Source: Thermomicrobiales bacterium
Lineage (GTDB): Bacteria > Chloroflexota > Chloroflexia > Thermomicrobiales > CFX8
Direction: 5' to 3'
Assembly: GCA_037045155.1 (NCBI GenBank)
Contig: JBAOIG010000003.1
Location: 682,001-746,000, forward strand
Length of the DNA stretch: 64,000 nt
The translations under genes were made by a program, and so were the position numbers. Under the pieces are notes generated by a model. The model was not told where the DNA came from. It was given only the letters and a program-made list of their open reading frames with translations, and did no database searches. Of the stretch, positions 35,738-44,734 are shown piece after piece (the stretch's first letter is position 1; the number at the start of each line of letters is the position of its first letter).

Positions 35738-36979
35738 CTAGAGCGAGTCCACTGGCCGGCGATACTCGTCGATCACCTGCCGATAGAGATCGATCGTCTT
35801 CTCAGCAATGGCGTCCCACGAGAAATGCGCCTCGACCCTTGCTCGCCCACGTTCACCGAATGTACGTTGGAGCGCCGGATCCATCCCGACCCGGTTGATG
35901 GCTGCCGCGAGCGACGCGGAGAACCCTTCTGGGTCGATCGGGTCGAACGTGCCCGGACGAAGCACAAGGTCGACAAGCAACCCCGTCTCACCCGGCACGA
36001 CAACCTCAGGGATGCCACCAACATTGGATGCAACGACGGGTGTCCGGCAGGCCATCGCCTCGAGATTGATGATCCCGAACGGCTCGTAGACCGACGGACA
36101 GCAGAATACTGCGGCGTGCGAATAGAACTGGATAACCTCCGGCCGAGGCAGCATTTCATCAATCCAGATGACATCTGGCCGGCCGGCGCTAACCTCAGCG
36201 ACCCGCTCGGCCATCTCTCTGCCGATCTCAGGCGTATCAGGGGCGCCCGCCAACAACACGATCTGCAATGAAGGGTCGATCGATGGTATTGCATTGACGA
36301 GGTGCAGGATCCCCTTCTGGCGAGTGATCCGCCCGACAAAGAGCACATATGGGCGCGTTGGATCGACCCCGCGCGCGACGATCGCGTCGGTGGCCGGGTC
36401 GCGCTGATACTCATCCAGATCAATGCCGTTGTGAATGACATGAACTCGCTCAGGCGCGACGGCGAAGTTCGCTAGGATATCGTTCCGTGTTTCTTGCGAA
36501 ACGGCGATGACCGCGTCGGCCGATTCGATCGCGCTGCGCTCCATCCACGCGCTCATGTGATAGGCAGCGCCAAGCTGCTCGACCTTCCAGGGCCGGAGTG
36601 GTTCCAGTGAATGCGTCGTCAGCACGAATGGCACGTCCCACAGCATCCGAGCGAGGAAGCCGGCCATATCCGTGTACCAGGTGTGACAATGGACTACCTG
36701 TGCCTCGAGCGTATCCTTCGCCATCGCGAGGCTCCGGGAGAGGGCGTCGAGTGCGCCGCGATAGCGTGGGTCGGTGCCATGTTGAAGCTCCGACCAACCT
36801 TCATACCCGCGAACCCGCAGTTGACCTGCGATGACATTCTGTTTCCCGAAGGAGCGAACCTCAACGGAGAGGTGCCTCGCCAATGCACGGCTGAGATACT
36901 CGACGTGGACACCGGCGCCGCCATAGACGTTCGGCGGGTATTCGTTCGTAAAGAGAGCAACGCGCTCGAGATCTGCCAC
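35738..36979 (-). CDS. Glycosyltransferase family 4 / glycogen synthase-like protein
   Basis: A 413-aa GT-B glycosyltransferase. 'ALFTNEYPPNVYGGAGVHVE' near residue 8 is the donor-loop start shared by GlgA/GlgM, 'VHCHTWYTDMAGFLAR' near 95, 'VIHNGIDLDEYQ' near 195, and the E-x7-E motif in 'YEPFGIINLEAMACRTPVVA' near 318. This pattern is closest to actinobacterial-type glycogen synthase (alpha-maltose-1-phosphate synthase-like). No other glycogen genes are adjacent, so the substrate is open. GTG start at 36979 with GGAGGT upstream. Confidence 0.85.
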   Translation of the reverse strand: MADLERVALFTNEYPPNVYGGAGVHVEYLSRALARHLSVEVRSFGKQNVIAGQLRVRGYEGWSELQHGTDPRYRGALDALSRSLAMAKDTLEAQVVHCHTWYTDMAGFLARMLWDVPFVLTTHSLEPLRPWKVEQLGAAYHMSAWMERSAIESADAVIAVSQETRNDILANFAVAPERVHVIHNGIDLDEYQRDPATDAIVARGVDPTRPYVLFVGRITRQKGILHLVNAIPSIDPSLQIVLLAGAPDTPEIGREMAERVAEVSAGRPDVIWIDEMLPRPEVIQFYSHAAVFCCPSVYEPFGIINLEAMACRTPVVASNVGGIPEVVVPGETGLLVDLVLRPGTFDPIDPEGFSASLAAAINRVGMDPALQRTFGERGRARVEAHFSWDAIAEKTIDLYRQVIDEYRRPVDSL

Positions 36980-37174
36980 GAAACCTCCAGGTGATCGGTG
37001 GATCGCATAGGTTCGGCGCGCTGGCGCCTGAACACCACGACGATGATCGTATCACCGATATGTCTCATGACCGGACACCGGGATCTGTGGTCTCAATAGA
37101 ATGACATAATAGGCCGTGGCGAGATAGGGCGATGGACATCTGTCTGGGGGACTACCGGGAAAGATGCTGAAGGG

Positions 37175-37247
37175 AGCGGGGGACGGGATTCGAACCCGCG
37201 ACATTCTGCTTGGAAGGCAGACACTCTACCAGCTGAGTTACCCCCGC
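37175..37247 (-). tRNA. tRNA-Gly (TCC)
   Basis: A 73-nt cloverleaf: acceptor GCGGGGG/CCCCCGC, anticodon loop CT-TCC-AA in the stem TCTGC/GCAGA, T-loop TTCGAAT. It lies 13 nt downstream of tRNA-Pro and is probably co-transcribed. Confidence 0.94.
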
Positions 37248-37260
37248 GAAGTGGGATCGG

Positions 37261-37333
37261 TCGGGGTGAGAGGACTCGAACCTCCGACCTCAGCGTCCCA
37301 AACGCCGCGCGCTGCCAACTGCGCCACACCCCG
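37261..37333 (-). tRNA. tRNA-Pro (TGG)
   Basis: A 73-nt cloverleaf: acceptor CGGGGTG/CACCCCG, anticodon loop TT-TGG-GA, T-loop TTCGAGT. First of a two-tRNA unit with tRNA-Gly. Confidence 0.94.
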
Positions 37334-37345
37334 TTCGCGGAATCA

Positions 37346-37351
37346 AGTATA
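37346..37351 (-). promoter_or_regulatory. Candidate -10 box of the tRNA-Pro/Gly unit
   Basis: TATACT on the minus strand, 12 nt before the tRNA-Pro 5' end; no good -35. It lies just past the ribF stop. Confidence 0.4.
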
Positions 37352-37383
37352 CCGCGCCGGCACGCCTCGAACGATGCTGAATC

Positions 37384-38328
37384 TCAGATGCCAGCGAGAA
37401 TCTCTCGAGCGGAACGTTCGTCGTCCGCCATCTGCGCTGAAAGCGCCTCGGCGCTCGGGAATGTCTGGTCACCGCGAACGAACGCAACGAACTCGACCTC
37501 AAGCTCCCGAGTATACAGATCGCCGTTGAAGTCGAGAATATACGCTTCGACCAACCGTTCGCCGCTGTCGAATGTCGGGCGGGTCCCAACGTAGACGAGC
37601 GCCTTACGCGCGGACATCTGTGCGTCTGGCAGATGGGCGAGTGCGGCATAGATACCATCGCCAGGAACACAAACGGCGGCATCGGCTGTGAGATTCGCGG
37701 TCGGAAACCCAAGCTCACGACCGCGAGCGGCGCCGTGCTCAACGGTGCCCAGTAGTCGATACCGTCGTCCAAGCCAGCGAGACGCGTCCTCCACGTTGCC
37801 AGCCTTGAGTGCCGCGCGGATATTGGAGCTGCTGATCATATGCTCATCGTCGCGCAACCTGGTGACGATGGTCGTATCAAAACCATGCCGATCGCCGAAT
37901 TGCTGGATAGTGGCGCCGTCGCCAGCGCGACCATGCCCGAAGCGGAATCCCTCTCCAACAAACACCTCGACTGGCGCGACCGTGGAGAGCACGAGATCCA
38001 GGAATGCCACCGGCTCGAGGTTGGCAAACTCGCGGGAAAACTCCAGCGTCACGACGTTGTCCAACCCGGTCGCGCGCAGGAGTCTCAGCTTCTCGTCGGC
38101 CGTCGCGAGTCGTTCCGGCGAATGGTCGGGACGCAACACAGCGCCGGGATGTGGCTCGAATGTGATCGCCAACGACCGAACGCTGCGGTGTTGAGCGGCA
38201 TCGACCACCTGCTGGATGAGGTACTGGTGTCCGCGGTGGACGCCGTCGAAGTTGCCAATCGTAACGACATGCGGCTGGCCGCCGGCCCCTGCCAGTTTCG
38301 CTTTCGCTGCCTCTGCTGCCGTCGTCAC
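37384..38328 (-). CDS. ribF: Bifunctional riboflavin kinase / FAD synthetase
   Basis: A 314-aa enzyme making FMN and then FAD. The N-terminal adenylyltransferase has 'VVTIGNFDGVHRGHQYLI' near residue 21; the C-terminal kinase has 'ELGFPTANLTAD' near 206 and 'GDGIYAALAH' near 223. It overlaps the truB stop by 4 nt and is the last gene of the nusA-to-ribF operon. Confidence 0.95.
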   Translation of the reverse strand: MTTAAEAAKAKLAGAGGQPHVVTIGNFDGVHRGHQYLIQQVVDAAQHRSVRSLAITFEPHPGAVLRPDHSPERLATADEKLRLLRATGLDNVVTLEFSREFANLEPVAFLDLVLSTVAPVEVFVGEGFRFGHGRAGDGATIQQFGDRHGFDTTIVTRLRDDEHMISSSNIRAALKAGNVEDASRWLGRRYRLLGTVEHGAARGRELGFPTANLTADAAVCVPGDGIYAALAHLPDAQMSARKALVYVGTRPTFDSGERLVEAYILDFNGDLYTRELEVEFVAFVRGDQTFPSAEALSAQMADDERSAREILAGI

Positions 38329-39293
38329 ACCTGGCCTTTCTCGATCGCCGAAAACACAAACGACGGGCGCAACGTGGCATTTGCCTCGATCCGGCCAATA
38401 CCCGCGAAAGCACCGTCAACGGTGTACACGCGCACCAGGGCCGGCTCTGACCGACTTCCTGGAACGCTTATCTCGACCGGTCGGCCATGATACCACGCCT
38501 CAGTCGCTTGGCCGCCCAGAATGATCGTCTCGAGGTCGGCGACAGCTCGGTCGGGATGGATCGCAACATCTGGCCATTGCTCTCGCAAGTCCAACTCTGC
38601 CAACTCGTCGAGCGTCCATGCGTCAGCAATGGAAAACGGGCCGTTGCGCACCCGTCGTAGCCCGTGGCAATACGCATAGCAGCCGAGCGACACGCCCAGG
38701 TCGTGGACGAGCGAGCGAATATACGTTCCCTTGCCGCAAGAGACATCGAGGAGCAGGTCGGGCTGATCGTAATCGAGAACATCGATCGCGTCGATGCGAA
38801 CGGTTCGCGTCGGCGGCTCGACAACCTCGCCCGCCCGCGCCCGCTCATACAGTCTCCGTCCCTGGACCTTGATGGCCGAATAGGCTGGCGGAACCTGTTC
38901 GATGTTTCCGACAACGTTGGCGAGCGCCGACTCGATGTCTGTTCGGTTTGGGAGATCCGGGCCGGCGTGGCGGCCCACGACATCGCCATCGACATCCCGC
39001 GTGTCGGTTGCGACACCCATGACCGCGTGAACGAGATAGCGTTTGTCGCTATTCTGGACGTATTGCAGCAGCCGCGTCGCGCGACCAACCGCGACGACAA
39101 CGACGCCGGTCGCGAACGGATCGAGCGTGCCCCCGTGGCCGACGCGCTTCATTCCCGCCAGCCGGCGGATTCTCGCCACCACGTCGTGGGAAGTCCATCC
39201 AGGAGGCTTGTCCACGACGATCAGTCCGTGGATATCGGGAAGATCAGACCGAGGCGTCACTGTCACAGTCGGTATCTGCGGGCTCGAGCGCAC
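38325..39293 (-). CDS. truB: tRNA pseudouridine(55) synthase
   Basis: A 322-aa enzyme that isomerises U55 in the T-loop of tRNAs. 'LIVVDKPPGWTSHDVVARIR' near residue 24 and the catalytic aspartate in 'GHGGTLDPFATGVVVVAVG' near 53 are diagnostic; 'SCGKGTYIRSLVHDLG' near 184 follows. A PUA-like C-terminal part is present. The start at 39293 overlaps the upstream gene by 50 nt; GTG at 39260, nearer the homology start, would cut the overlap to 17 nt and may be correct. Confidence 0.94.
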   Translation of the reverse strand: MRSSPQIPTVTVTPRSDLPDIHGLIVVDKPPGWTSHDVVARIRRLAGMKRVGHGGTLDPFATGVVVVAVGRATRLLQYVQNSDKRYLVHAVMGVATDTRDVDGDVVGRHAGPDLPNRTDIESALANVVGNIEQVPPAYSAIKVQGRRLYERARAGEVVEPPTRTVRIDAIDVLDYDQPDLLLDVSCGKGTYIRSLVHDLGVSLGCYAYCHGLRRVRNGPFSIADAWTLDELAELDLREQWPDVAIHPDRAVADLETIILGGQATEAWYHGRPVEISVPGSRSEPALVRVYTVDGAFAGIGRIEANATLRPSFVFSAIEKGQV

Positions 39294-40323
39294 GAGCTAC
39301 GTGGACGAGGAAGCTATCCCGGGCATCATCGCCCGGCGCAAGGCGGGCGCCAGCCGCCCGCGGATGTCCGCCGCCACTGAAACGACGCAAAATGTCGGCG
39401 ACGTTGATATCATCGGCGATCGTTCGCATGCTCACTCGCCAGCCCCACGACTCCCGATACAGGAGCGCGGACGCGCGCGAGCCGATCGTTCCGGCCAGAA
39501 AGTTCACAAGTCCCTCGGCCTCGCTGCGACTGGCGCCACATCGCTCCAACATATCCGGCTCGATCTGCGTCCAGATCAACGAACCCTGCCATTGGGCCCG
39601 CTGCAGCGCCTCGCCCCAAAGGCGGACCGACGAGTAGGGCTTGAGCCGGAAGAGCTGATCAACGATCTGATCGAGGCTTGCCCCGCGCTCCAGCAATGTC
39701 GCTGCGGCTCGGACCGTCGCCGGAGTTGTGCTCGGGGTACACAGTGCGAGTGTGTCGCCATAGATGCCAGCGAGTAGCGTCGTCGCGTCTGTCGCGCAGA
39801 GAGGAATCTCCAGCGCATCGCAGATGCCCGCGATGATCTCCGCCGTCGCCGCCGCTTCTGGAATGACGATGTTGAAGCTGCCGAAGCGTGTGTTCGTCAC
39901 ATGATGATCGATGTTGACGATCGATCGCTGCCGCTCCAGATCGCTGGCTATCTCATCGTAGAGCGGACCCAGCCGCCGCTCATCGGAGCAATCGACCAGG
40001 ATCAGGAGATCGGCCTCAGAGACAGCGCGCACGTCGGCCAGCCGCAATCGATCGGATCCAGTGATGAATGTCAAGTTTGGTGGAAGCTGGCCATCACCGG
40101 TCGAGATTATCTGTGGTTCGACCCCGAGGCTGCCGCAGATTGTCGCTATGCCAAGCGCCGACGCCACTGCGTCCGCGTCTGCATTGGCGTGTGTCAGAAT
40201 GACGAGCCGCTCGACGCCGCTGAGCTGCTCCCGTAGCTGGCAGGCAAGCGCTGGCAGTTGCGCGAGCAACTCGTGGCTGGCATCCGGAGCCGCGCTGTTG
40301 TCGAGCGAGACATCCGACGTCAC
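39244..40323 (-). CDS. nrnA: DHH family phosphoesterase (NrnA-like nanoRNase / pAp phosphatase)
   Basis: A 359-aa DHH/DHHA1 protein that degrades short RNA oligomers and pAp. Motif I 'ILTHANADADAVASALG' near residue 42, motif II 'LVDCSDERRLG' near 110, motif III 'NIDHHVTNTRFG' near 136 (the DHH), and the DHHA1 'RRFSGGGHPRAAGARL' near 313. Its place between rbfA and truB is the usual location. It overlaps the rbfA stop by 4 nt. Confidence 0.92.
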   Translation of the reverse strand: MTSDVSLDNSAAPDASHELLAQLPALACQLREQLSGVERLVILTHANADADAVASALGIATICGSLGVEPQIISTGDGQLPPNLTFITGSDRLRLADVRAVSEADLLILVDCSDERRLGPLYDEIASDLERQRSIVNIDHHVTNTRFGSFNIVIPEAAATAEIIAGICDALEIPLCATDATTLLAGIYGDTLALCTPSTTPATVRAAATLLERGASLDQIVDQLFRLKPYSSVRLWGEALQRAQWQGSLIWTQIEPDMLERCGASRSEAEGLVNFLAGTIGSRASALLYRESWGWRVSMRTIADDINVADILRRFSGGGHPRAAGARLAPGDDARDSFLVHVARALEPADTDCDSDASV

Positions 40324-40721
40324 ACCGAACCGGCCTCGTCTGTTCCCGGCTTTTCATCCCCTTCGGACGACGCCGCGAGCTCGGGCTCAAGCTCGCGAAG
40401 GATCCGGGCAATCGACTCGGCGTGGGCCATCGATCCGTCGAGTCGGAATGACAATTCCGGAACCGTGCGCATTCGCACACGCTGAGCCAGCGTGTGCCGA
40501 ATAAAGCCCGATGCGTTGTTGAGCGCGACCAACGCGTCACGTTGCTCGGGCTCGGGAGCGTAGACGCTCACAAACAACCGTGCGTACTTGAGGTCAGGAC
40601 TCATCTCGACCTGGGTGACACTGACCATGCCGAGACGTGGGTCACCCATCTCTTGTTGAATAATCAGGCTGACCTCATCGCGAATCAGGTCGGCCACTCG
40701 TTCCTGCCGCCGGTCACTCAT
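40320..40721 (-). CDS. rbfA: Ribosome-binding factor A
   Basis: A 133-aa KH-fold protein that matures the 30S subunit and its 16S 5' end. 'RVADLIRDEVSLIIQQEMGD' near residue 8 and 'VSVTQVEMSPDLKYARLFVS' near 34 match the family. It stands 78 nt after infB and is coupled to nrnA by a 4-nt overlap. Confidence 0.94.
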   Translation of the reverse strand: MSDRRQERVADLIRDEVSLIIQQEMGDPRLGMVSVTQVEMSPDLKYARLFVSVYAPEPEQRDALVALNNASGFIRHTLAQRVRMRTVPELSFRLDGSMAHAESIARILRELEPELAASSEGDEKPGTDEAGSV

Positions 40722-40799
40722 CGTCTCGCTCCGGCATACGATCGAACGTCAGGCATGTGTTGCAGCAGCCTGACCCTCGATCGTTGACGCCCGACCCGA

Positions 40800-42704
40800 T
40801 CAGGTTCGGGCGATTTCTTCGATGTGATAGAACTCGAGCTGGTCGCCAACTTCGATATCGTTGAATCCGTCGAGCGTCGAGCCACACTCGTAGCCAGCGG
40901 CGACTTCCCGCACATCATCCTTGAATCGCTTGAGTGAGCTCACCGTTGTGTCGGTCAGCACCGCCCCATTTCGCAATACCCGCACGCGCGAGTTGCGATT
41001 GATCTTGCCGTCAAGCACGTACAGGCCGGCAACAACATCGCGGCTCGGAAGGCGGAATGTGTTCCGCACCTCGGCATACCCGTCGGTCGCCTCACGCTTC
41101 TCCGGATCGAGCAAGCCCGACATCGCAGCCCGGATGTCCTCGATCAGATGATAGATGACATCGTAGTAGCGGATATCGATATTGGCGGCGTCCGCGCTAC
41201 GCTTGGCGGCCGCATCCGGCCGGACATTGAAGCCGATGATTACGGCGCCCGACGCTGTGGCGAGGTTGACATCGGAGTCGTTGATCGCGCCAGTGCCGCT
41301 GAGCACGGTCGTCAGCTTGACGGAACCGGACTCCTCGTTCAGCTTGACGAGCGAACCGAGCAGTGCCTCCAGCGAGCCTTGCAGGTCCGCCTTGACGATA
41401 ATCGGCAGCTCCTTGGTGCCGCCTTCCTGCATCTGATCGTAGATGTCATCGAGCTTGACAACCCGCGTCTGATGGAACGCCTCTGCGCGACGCTGACGGG
41501 CTCGCTCCTCGGCGAGGGAGCGAGCAGTGCGCTCGTCCTCCACGGTCTGGAACAGATCGCCAGCGTCGGGAAGATCGAACAGCCCGAGCACCTCGACCGG
41601 AGTCGCTGGCTCGGCCTTGCGCATCTTCCGACCGTGATCATCGGTCATTGCCCGAATCCGACCCCAGGTTGCGCCGGCCACGACGATGTCGCGAGGCTTG
41701 AGCGTGCCGGACTGAACAAGCAGTGTCGCCGTCACGCCGCGGCTGCGATCGATCTTGGCTTCAATCACAACCCCGACTGCCGGCTTGAGCGGGTTCGCCT
41801 TGAGCTCGGCGATGTCGGCGACAAGCAACACCACCTCGAGCAGGTCGTCGATGCCGAGCTTCTCTCGCGCGGACACCTCAACGATAGGCACATCGCCGCC
41901 GTATTCCTCGGGCATGACGCCCGCGTCGGACAGCTGCTGCTTGACTCGATCCGGGTTCGCGGCGGGAAGGTCGATCTTGTTCATCGCGACAATCATCGGG
42001 ACGCCGGCTGCCTTGACGTGCGAGATCGCCTCGCGCGTCTGGGGCATCACCCCGTCATCCGCCGCGACGACAAGGATCGCGATGTCGGTGACCTGTGCGC
42101 CACGGGCTCGCATGGCGGTGAACGCTTCGTGGCCGGGGGTATCGAGGAAGGTGATCTTCCGACCCTGAATCTCGATCTGATACGCGCCGATTCGCTGAGT
42201 GATCCCGCCAGCCTCGCCTTCGGCGACCTTCGTTTCGCGGATCGCGTCGAGCAGCTTTGTCTTCCCATGGTCGACATGACCCATGATCGTGACGACTGGC
42301 GGGCGTGTCGTGGCTTCGGGGTCGCTTTGGCCCTCTGCGCGACGGCTTTCGATTTCCTCGGTTGCGGCCTGGATAACGTCAGGGACGTGCTCTTCGGTCT
42401 CGACGCCGAATGCAGTAGCAACGCCGGTGGCAGTGTCGAAGTCGACCTGCTGGTTGATCGTCGCCATGATGCCCTGGTTCATCAGCTCTTTGATGACGTC
42501 ATTCGGTGTGACAAAGAGCGCCTCAGCCAGCTCGGCGACACTCATTACTGAGCCCAGCGTGGCCGGCCCCTCCGGCCGAACCGGAGCGATCGTCGCAACG
42601 CCGCCTCGTCCTCGGCCGCCCGCGTCGTTACGCTGGGGACCACGTCGGCCGCGCGGCCTTCCGCGGTTTGCGCCACCACCCGGGCGCCTGTTCGCTCCAC
42701 TCAT
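40800..42704 (-). CDS. infB: Translation initiation factor IF-2
   Basis: A 634-aa GTPase that places initiator tRNA on the ribosome. A short basic, glycine/arginine-rich N-terminus (residues 1-40) leads to the IF2_N helix domain ('MSVAELAEALFVTPNDVIKE' near 54). The G domain has 'VTIMGHVDHGKTKLLDAI' near 137, 'DTPGHEAF' near 187 and 'AMNKIDLP' near 240, followed by domains II to IV. It is shorter than E. coli IF-2 (890 aa) because the N-terminal region is minimal, as in many Gram-positives. Confidence 0.97.
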   Translation of the reverse strand: MSGANRRPGGGANRGRPRGRRGPQRNDAGGRGRGGVATIAPVRPEGPATLGSVMSVAELAEALFVTPNDVIKELMNQGIMATINQQVDFDTATGVATAFGVETEEHVPDVIQAATEEIESRRAEGQSDPEATTRPPVVTIMGHVDHGKTKLLDAIRETKVAEGEAGGITQRIGAYQIEIQGRKITFLDTPGHEAFTAMRARGAQVTDIAILVVAADDGVMPQTREAISHVKAAGVPMIVAMNKIDLPAANPDRVKQQLSDAGVMPEEYGGDVPIVEVSAREKLGIDDLLEVVLLVADIAELKANPLKPAVGVVIEAKIDRSRGVTATLLVQSGTLKPRDIVVAGATWGRIRAMTDDHGRKMRKAEPATPVEVLGLFDLPDAGDLFQTVEDERTARSLAEERARQRRAEAFHQTRVVKLDDIYDQMQEGGTKELPIIVKADLQGSLEALLGSLVKLNEESGSVKLTTVLSGTGAINDSDVNLATASGAVIIGFNVRPDAAAKRSADAANIDIRYYDVIYHLIEDIRAAMSGLLDPEKREATDGYAEVRNTFRLPSRDVVAGLYVLDGKINRNSRVRVLRNGAVLTDTTVSSLKRFKDDVREVAAGYECGSTLDGFNDIEVGDQLEFYHIEEIART

Positions 42705-42756
42705 GTTGCGTTCCTCTCCTCATGCAGTTCTTCATCCACCGGGGCAACGATGCTGA

Positions 42757-43092
42757 TCAGGCGGCCGGGGCCGCGTCATCTGGTGGAAAGTGAGACCGTG
42801 CGTAATCGAGCAATTTGTCGCGAGTCTCGTCATCGACCTGGACCTTGAGGGCCCGGTCAATCGCTCGCGAATCGACCGCGCGTTGCCAGCACGATCGTCG
42901 GCGACATAGATAAGCGCCCCGTCCGTTACGCTTCCCGGTTGGGTCCACCTCGACCGTCCCTTCCGGTGTCCGAACGAGGCGGACGTAGGTTCGTTTGGCA
43001 TCGTGCTCGCGACAGGCGATGCACAGACGTTGCGGAACATGGCGAGGCCGTGGCCCTTTGCGTGATCGAGTTGAAAGTGAGGGATTCGCCAT
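42757..43092 (-). CDS. ylxR: YlxR family RNA-binding protein (DUF448)
   Basis: A 111-aa basic protein. 'RHVPQRLCIACREHDAKRTY' near residue 17 and 'GRGAYLCRRRSCWQRAV' near 76 are the family signatures. YlxR proteins bind RNA and associate with RNase P in some species. It sits between nusA (15 nt away) and infB, the standard location. No L7Ae-type ylxQ gene follows. Confidence 0.92.
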   Translation of the reverse strand: MANPSLSTRSRKGPRPRHVPQRLCIACREHDAKRTYVRLVRTPEGTVEVDPTGKRNGRGAYLCRRRSCWQRAVDSRAIDRALKVQVDDETRDKLLDYARSHFPPDDAAPAA

Positions 43093-43107
43093 GACTCGCT
43101 CCCGCCG

Positions 43108-44424
43108 CTATCCCGTAGCTACATCGTCGTACAGTGGAAGCTCGCTGCCATTGTCGTAATCGTATTTTGCCCGGATCTCCCGGCTGTAGTAGACGTTCAG
43201 GATATTGCCGACGACCTCCACATCGACGCTCATGCCAACGAGATCGGGGGAAAGTGGCCCAAACTCACGGTCGCGCACCGAAATAGTGCCGTCGGGCCGC
43301 ACGAGCCGCGGCTGTCGACCGAGCATCATGAAGTCTTCTGGCCCGGCGGAAAATCCCGCGCGTGCTTCGCGGAACAGCTCGTCATTCTGTTCGCGTAGCG
43401 ACTCCGGATCCTTGACGTCGATCTTCCAGCCGGTCAGCTTGTAGGCCAGGCGGGCGTTCTGGCCGTCCTTGCCAATCGCGAGGGACATCTGGTCGGTGGG
43501 AACAATCACCCTCGCGACCTTGTCCGCGTCGTTCAGTGCGACGTTGATCGGCTTGGCCGGCGAAAGCGCATTGGCGATGAAGGTGTTGATGTCGGGGGAA
43601 TACTCGATGACGTCGATCTTCTCGCCCATGAGTTCGTTGACAATGTTCTGAATTCGAACGCCCCGAATGCCGACGCACGACCCCACCGGGTCGACCTTCT
43701 CCTGCCGCGCAGCGACAGCGACCTTGCTGCGGAGCCCCGGTTCGCGGGCGATGTTCATGATCTCGACCGCGCCGGAATAGATCTCCGGCACCTCCAGCTC
43801 GAACAATCGCTTGACCAGGCTCACGTTGGCGCGGCTGACAATCAGCTGTGGGCCGCGCGGATCTTTGTTTACATCAAGGAGATACACCTTCAGCCGCTGA
43901 CCGGGCCGGTAGCGCTCGTTTGCGACCTGCTCGCGAACGGGCATTACCGCCTCAGCCTTACCGAGCTCGACGATCACGGCTCGGGCATCGGCTCGCTGGA
44001 TGACACCGTTGAGCACCTCGCCAACCCGGTCGGCGAACTCCTCGTAGACGCTGTCGCGCTCGTAGTCGCGAATGCGCTGGAGGACAACCTGCTTGGCTGT
44101 CTGAGCGGCGATGCGCCCGAAATCCTTCGGGGTGCGATCCCAACGGTAGATCTTGCCGATGTAGGCGTCGGGGTCCATTGCCCGGGCTTCCTCCAGCGAG
44201 ATCTCCGAGGTCGGGTCTTCAATCTCTTCGGCGACGGTCTTCACAACGAAAATCCGGACGCCGCCCGTAGCTGGATCGATTTCGACATCGACGTTATCTT
44301 CGGTGTTTTCCATCTTTCGATAGACGGTCTTGAGCGCATGCTCGACTGAGGCCATGACGGCCTCTCTCGGAATCCCACGCTCGGCAGCGATCTGGGTGAT
44401 CGCCATATAGAAGTCGCTCTTCAT
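43108..44424 (-). CDS. nusA: Transcription termination/antitermination protein NusA
   Basis: A 438-aa NusA that modulates RNA polymerase pausing, termination and antitermination. The N-terminal polymerase-binding domain begins 'MKSDFYMAITQIAAERGI'; an S1 domain follows (about 130-200), then KH1 ('VGSCVGIRGVRIQNIVNEL' near 245) and KH2 ('LAIGKDGQNARLAYKLTG' near 312). ATG at 44424 has a perfect AAGGAGGT 10 nt upstream, so a longer frame to 44580 is rejected. No C-terminal acidic repeats are present. rimP, its usual upstream partner, is absent. Confidence 0.96.
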   Translation of the reverse strand: MKSDFYMAITQIAAERGIPREAVMASVEHALKTVYRKMENTEDNVDVEIDPATGGVRIFVVKTVAEEIEDPTSEISLEEARAMDPDAYIGKIYRWDRTPKDFGRIAAQTAKQVVLQRIRDYERDSVYEEFADRVGEVLNGVIQRADARAVIVELGKAEAVMPVREQVANERYRPGQRLKVYLLDVNKDPRGPQLIVSRANVSLVKRLFELEVPEIYSGAVEIMNIAREPGLRSKVAVAARQEKVDPVGSCVGIRGVRIQNIVNELMGEKIDVIEYSPDINTFIANALSPAKPINVALNDADKVARVIVPTDQMSLAIGKDGQNARLAYKLTGWKIDVKDPESLREQNDELFREARAGFSAGPEDFMMLGRQPRLVRPDGTISVRDREFGPLSPDLVGMSVDVEVVGNILNVYYSREIRAKYDYDNGSELPLYDDVATG

Positions 44425-44548
44425 CTTCGCCACTACCTCCTTGGGACGTGCGCATATTGGAGGCGCGCGCCTCGGCGACGGAGTGCAAGGCCGGCATCCG
44501 GCTTGGATCTGGCGACATCGTCGGTCACTCGGCGGCGCGCTGACGGAT

Positions 44549-44582
44549 CCTGAACACAAAACAAAGTGGGCAATGCCCACTT
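44549..44582 (-). terminator. Terminator-like hairpin in the nusA leader (possible attenuator)
   Basis: On the minus strand a perfect 8-bp stem AAGTGGGC-ATT-GCCCACTT (44582 to 44564) is followed by the T-rich TGTTTTGTGTTC. It falls about 25 nt after the predicted start and 125 nt before nusA, so it would terminate the operon early unless antiterminated. Confidence 0.5.
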
Positions 44583-44612
44583 CGACTCAGGGCCAGTCAG
44601 TTCCACCCGAAA

Positions 44613-44621
44613 AGTATACCA
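44613..44621 (-). promoter_or_regulatory. Extended -10 promoter of the nusA operon
   Basis: TGG-TATACT on the minus strand (-10 at 44613-44618). Start near 44606, giving a leader of about 180 nt. No convincing -35 at 17 nt. Confidence 0.5.
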
Positions 44622-44681
44622 GCCGGGGTCAGAAACTCGAACCTTTCGCGGCTCCGCCCAAGAGGGAAGCGGGGAACGACG

Positions 44682-44690
44682 TGCTATACT
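44682..44690 (+). promoter_or_regulatory. Extended -10 promoter of yvcK
   Basis: TGC-TATACT (-10 at 44685-44690), divergent from the nusA promoter 60 nt away. Start near 44697, about 38 nt before the ATG. Confidence 0.5.
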
Positions 44691-44734
44691 TGTCGGGCCG
44701 TGGAGCAGAGCGTGGGAGGCGGGTTGTCCAGGCA

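Noticed and set aside
41148..42551. A 467-codon open frame antisense to infB
   Set aside because: It lies wholly inside infB, is rich in Asp/Arg/His from complementary codons and has no plausible ribosome binding site or family.
44425..44580. N-terminal extension of nusA upstream of the ATG at 44424
   Set aside because: The extension has no homology and overlaps a perfect Shine-Dalgarno and a terminator-like hairpin.
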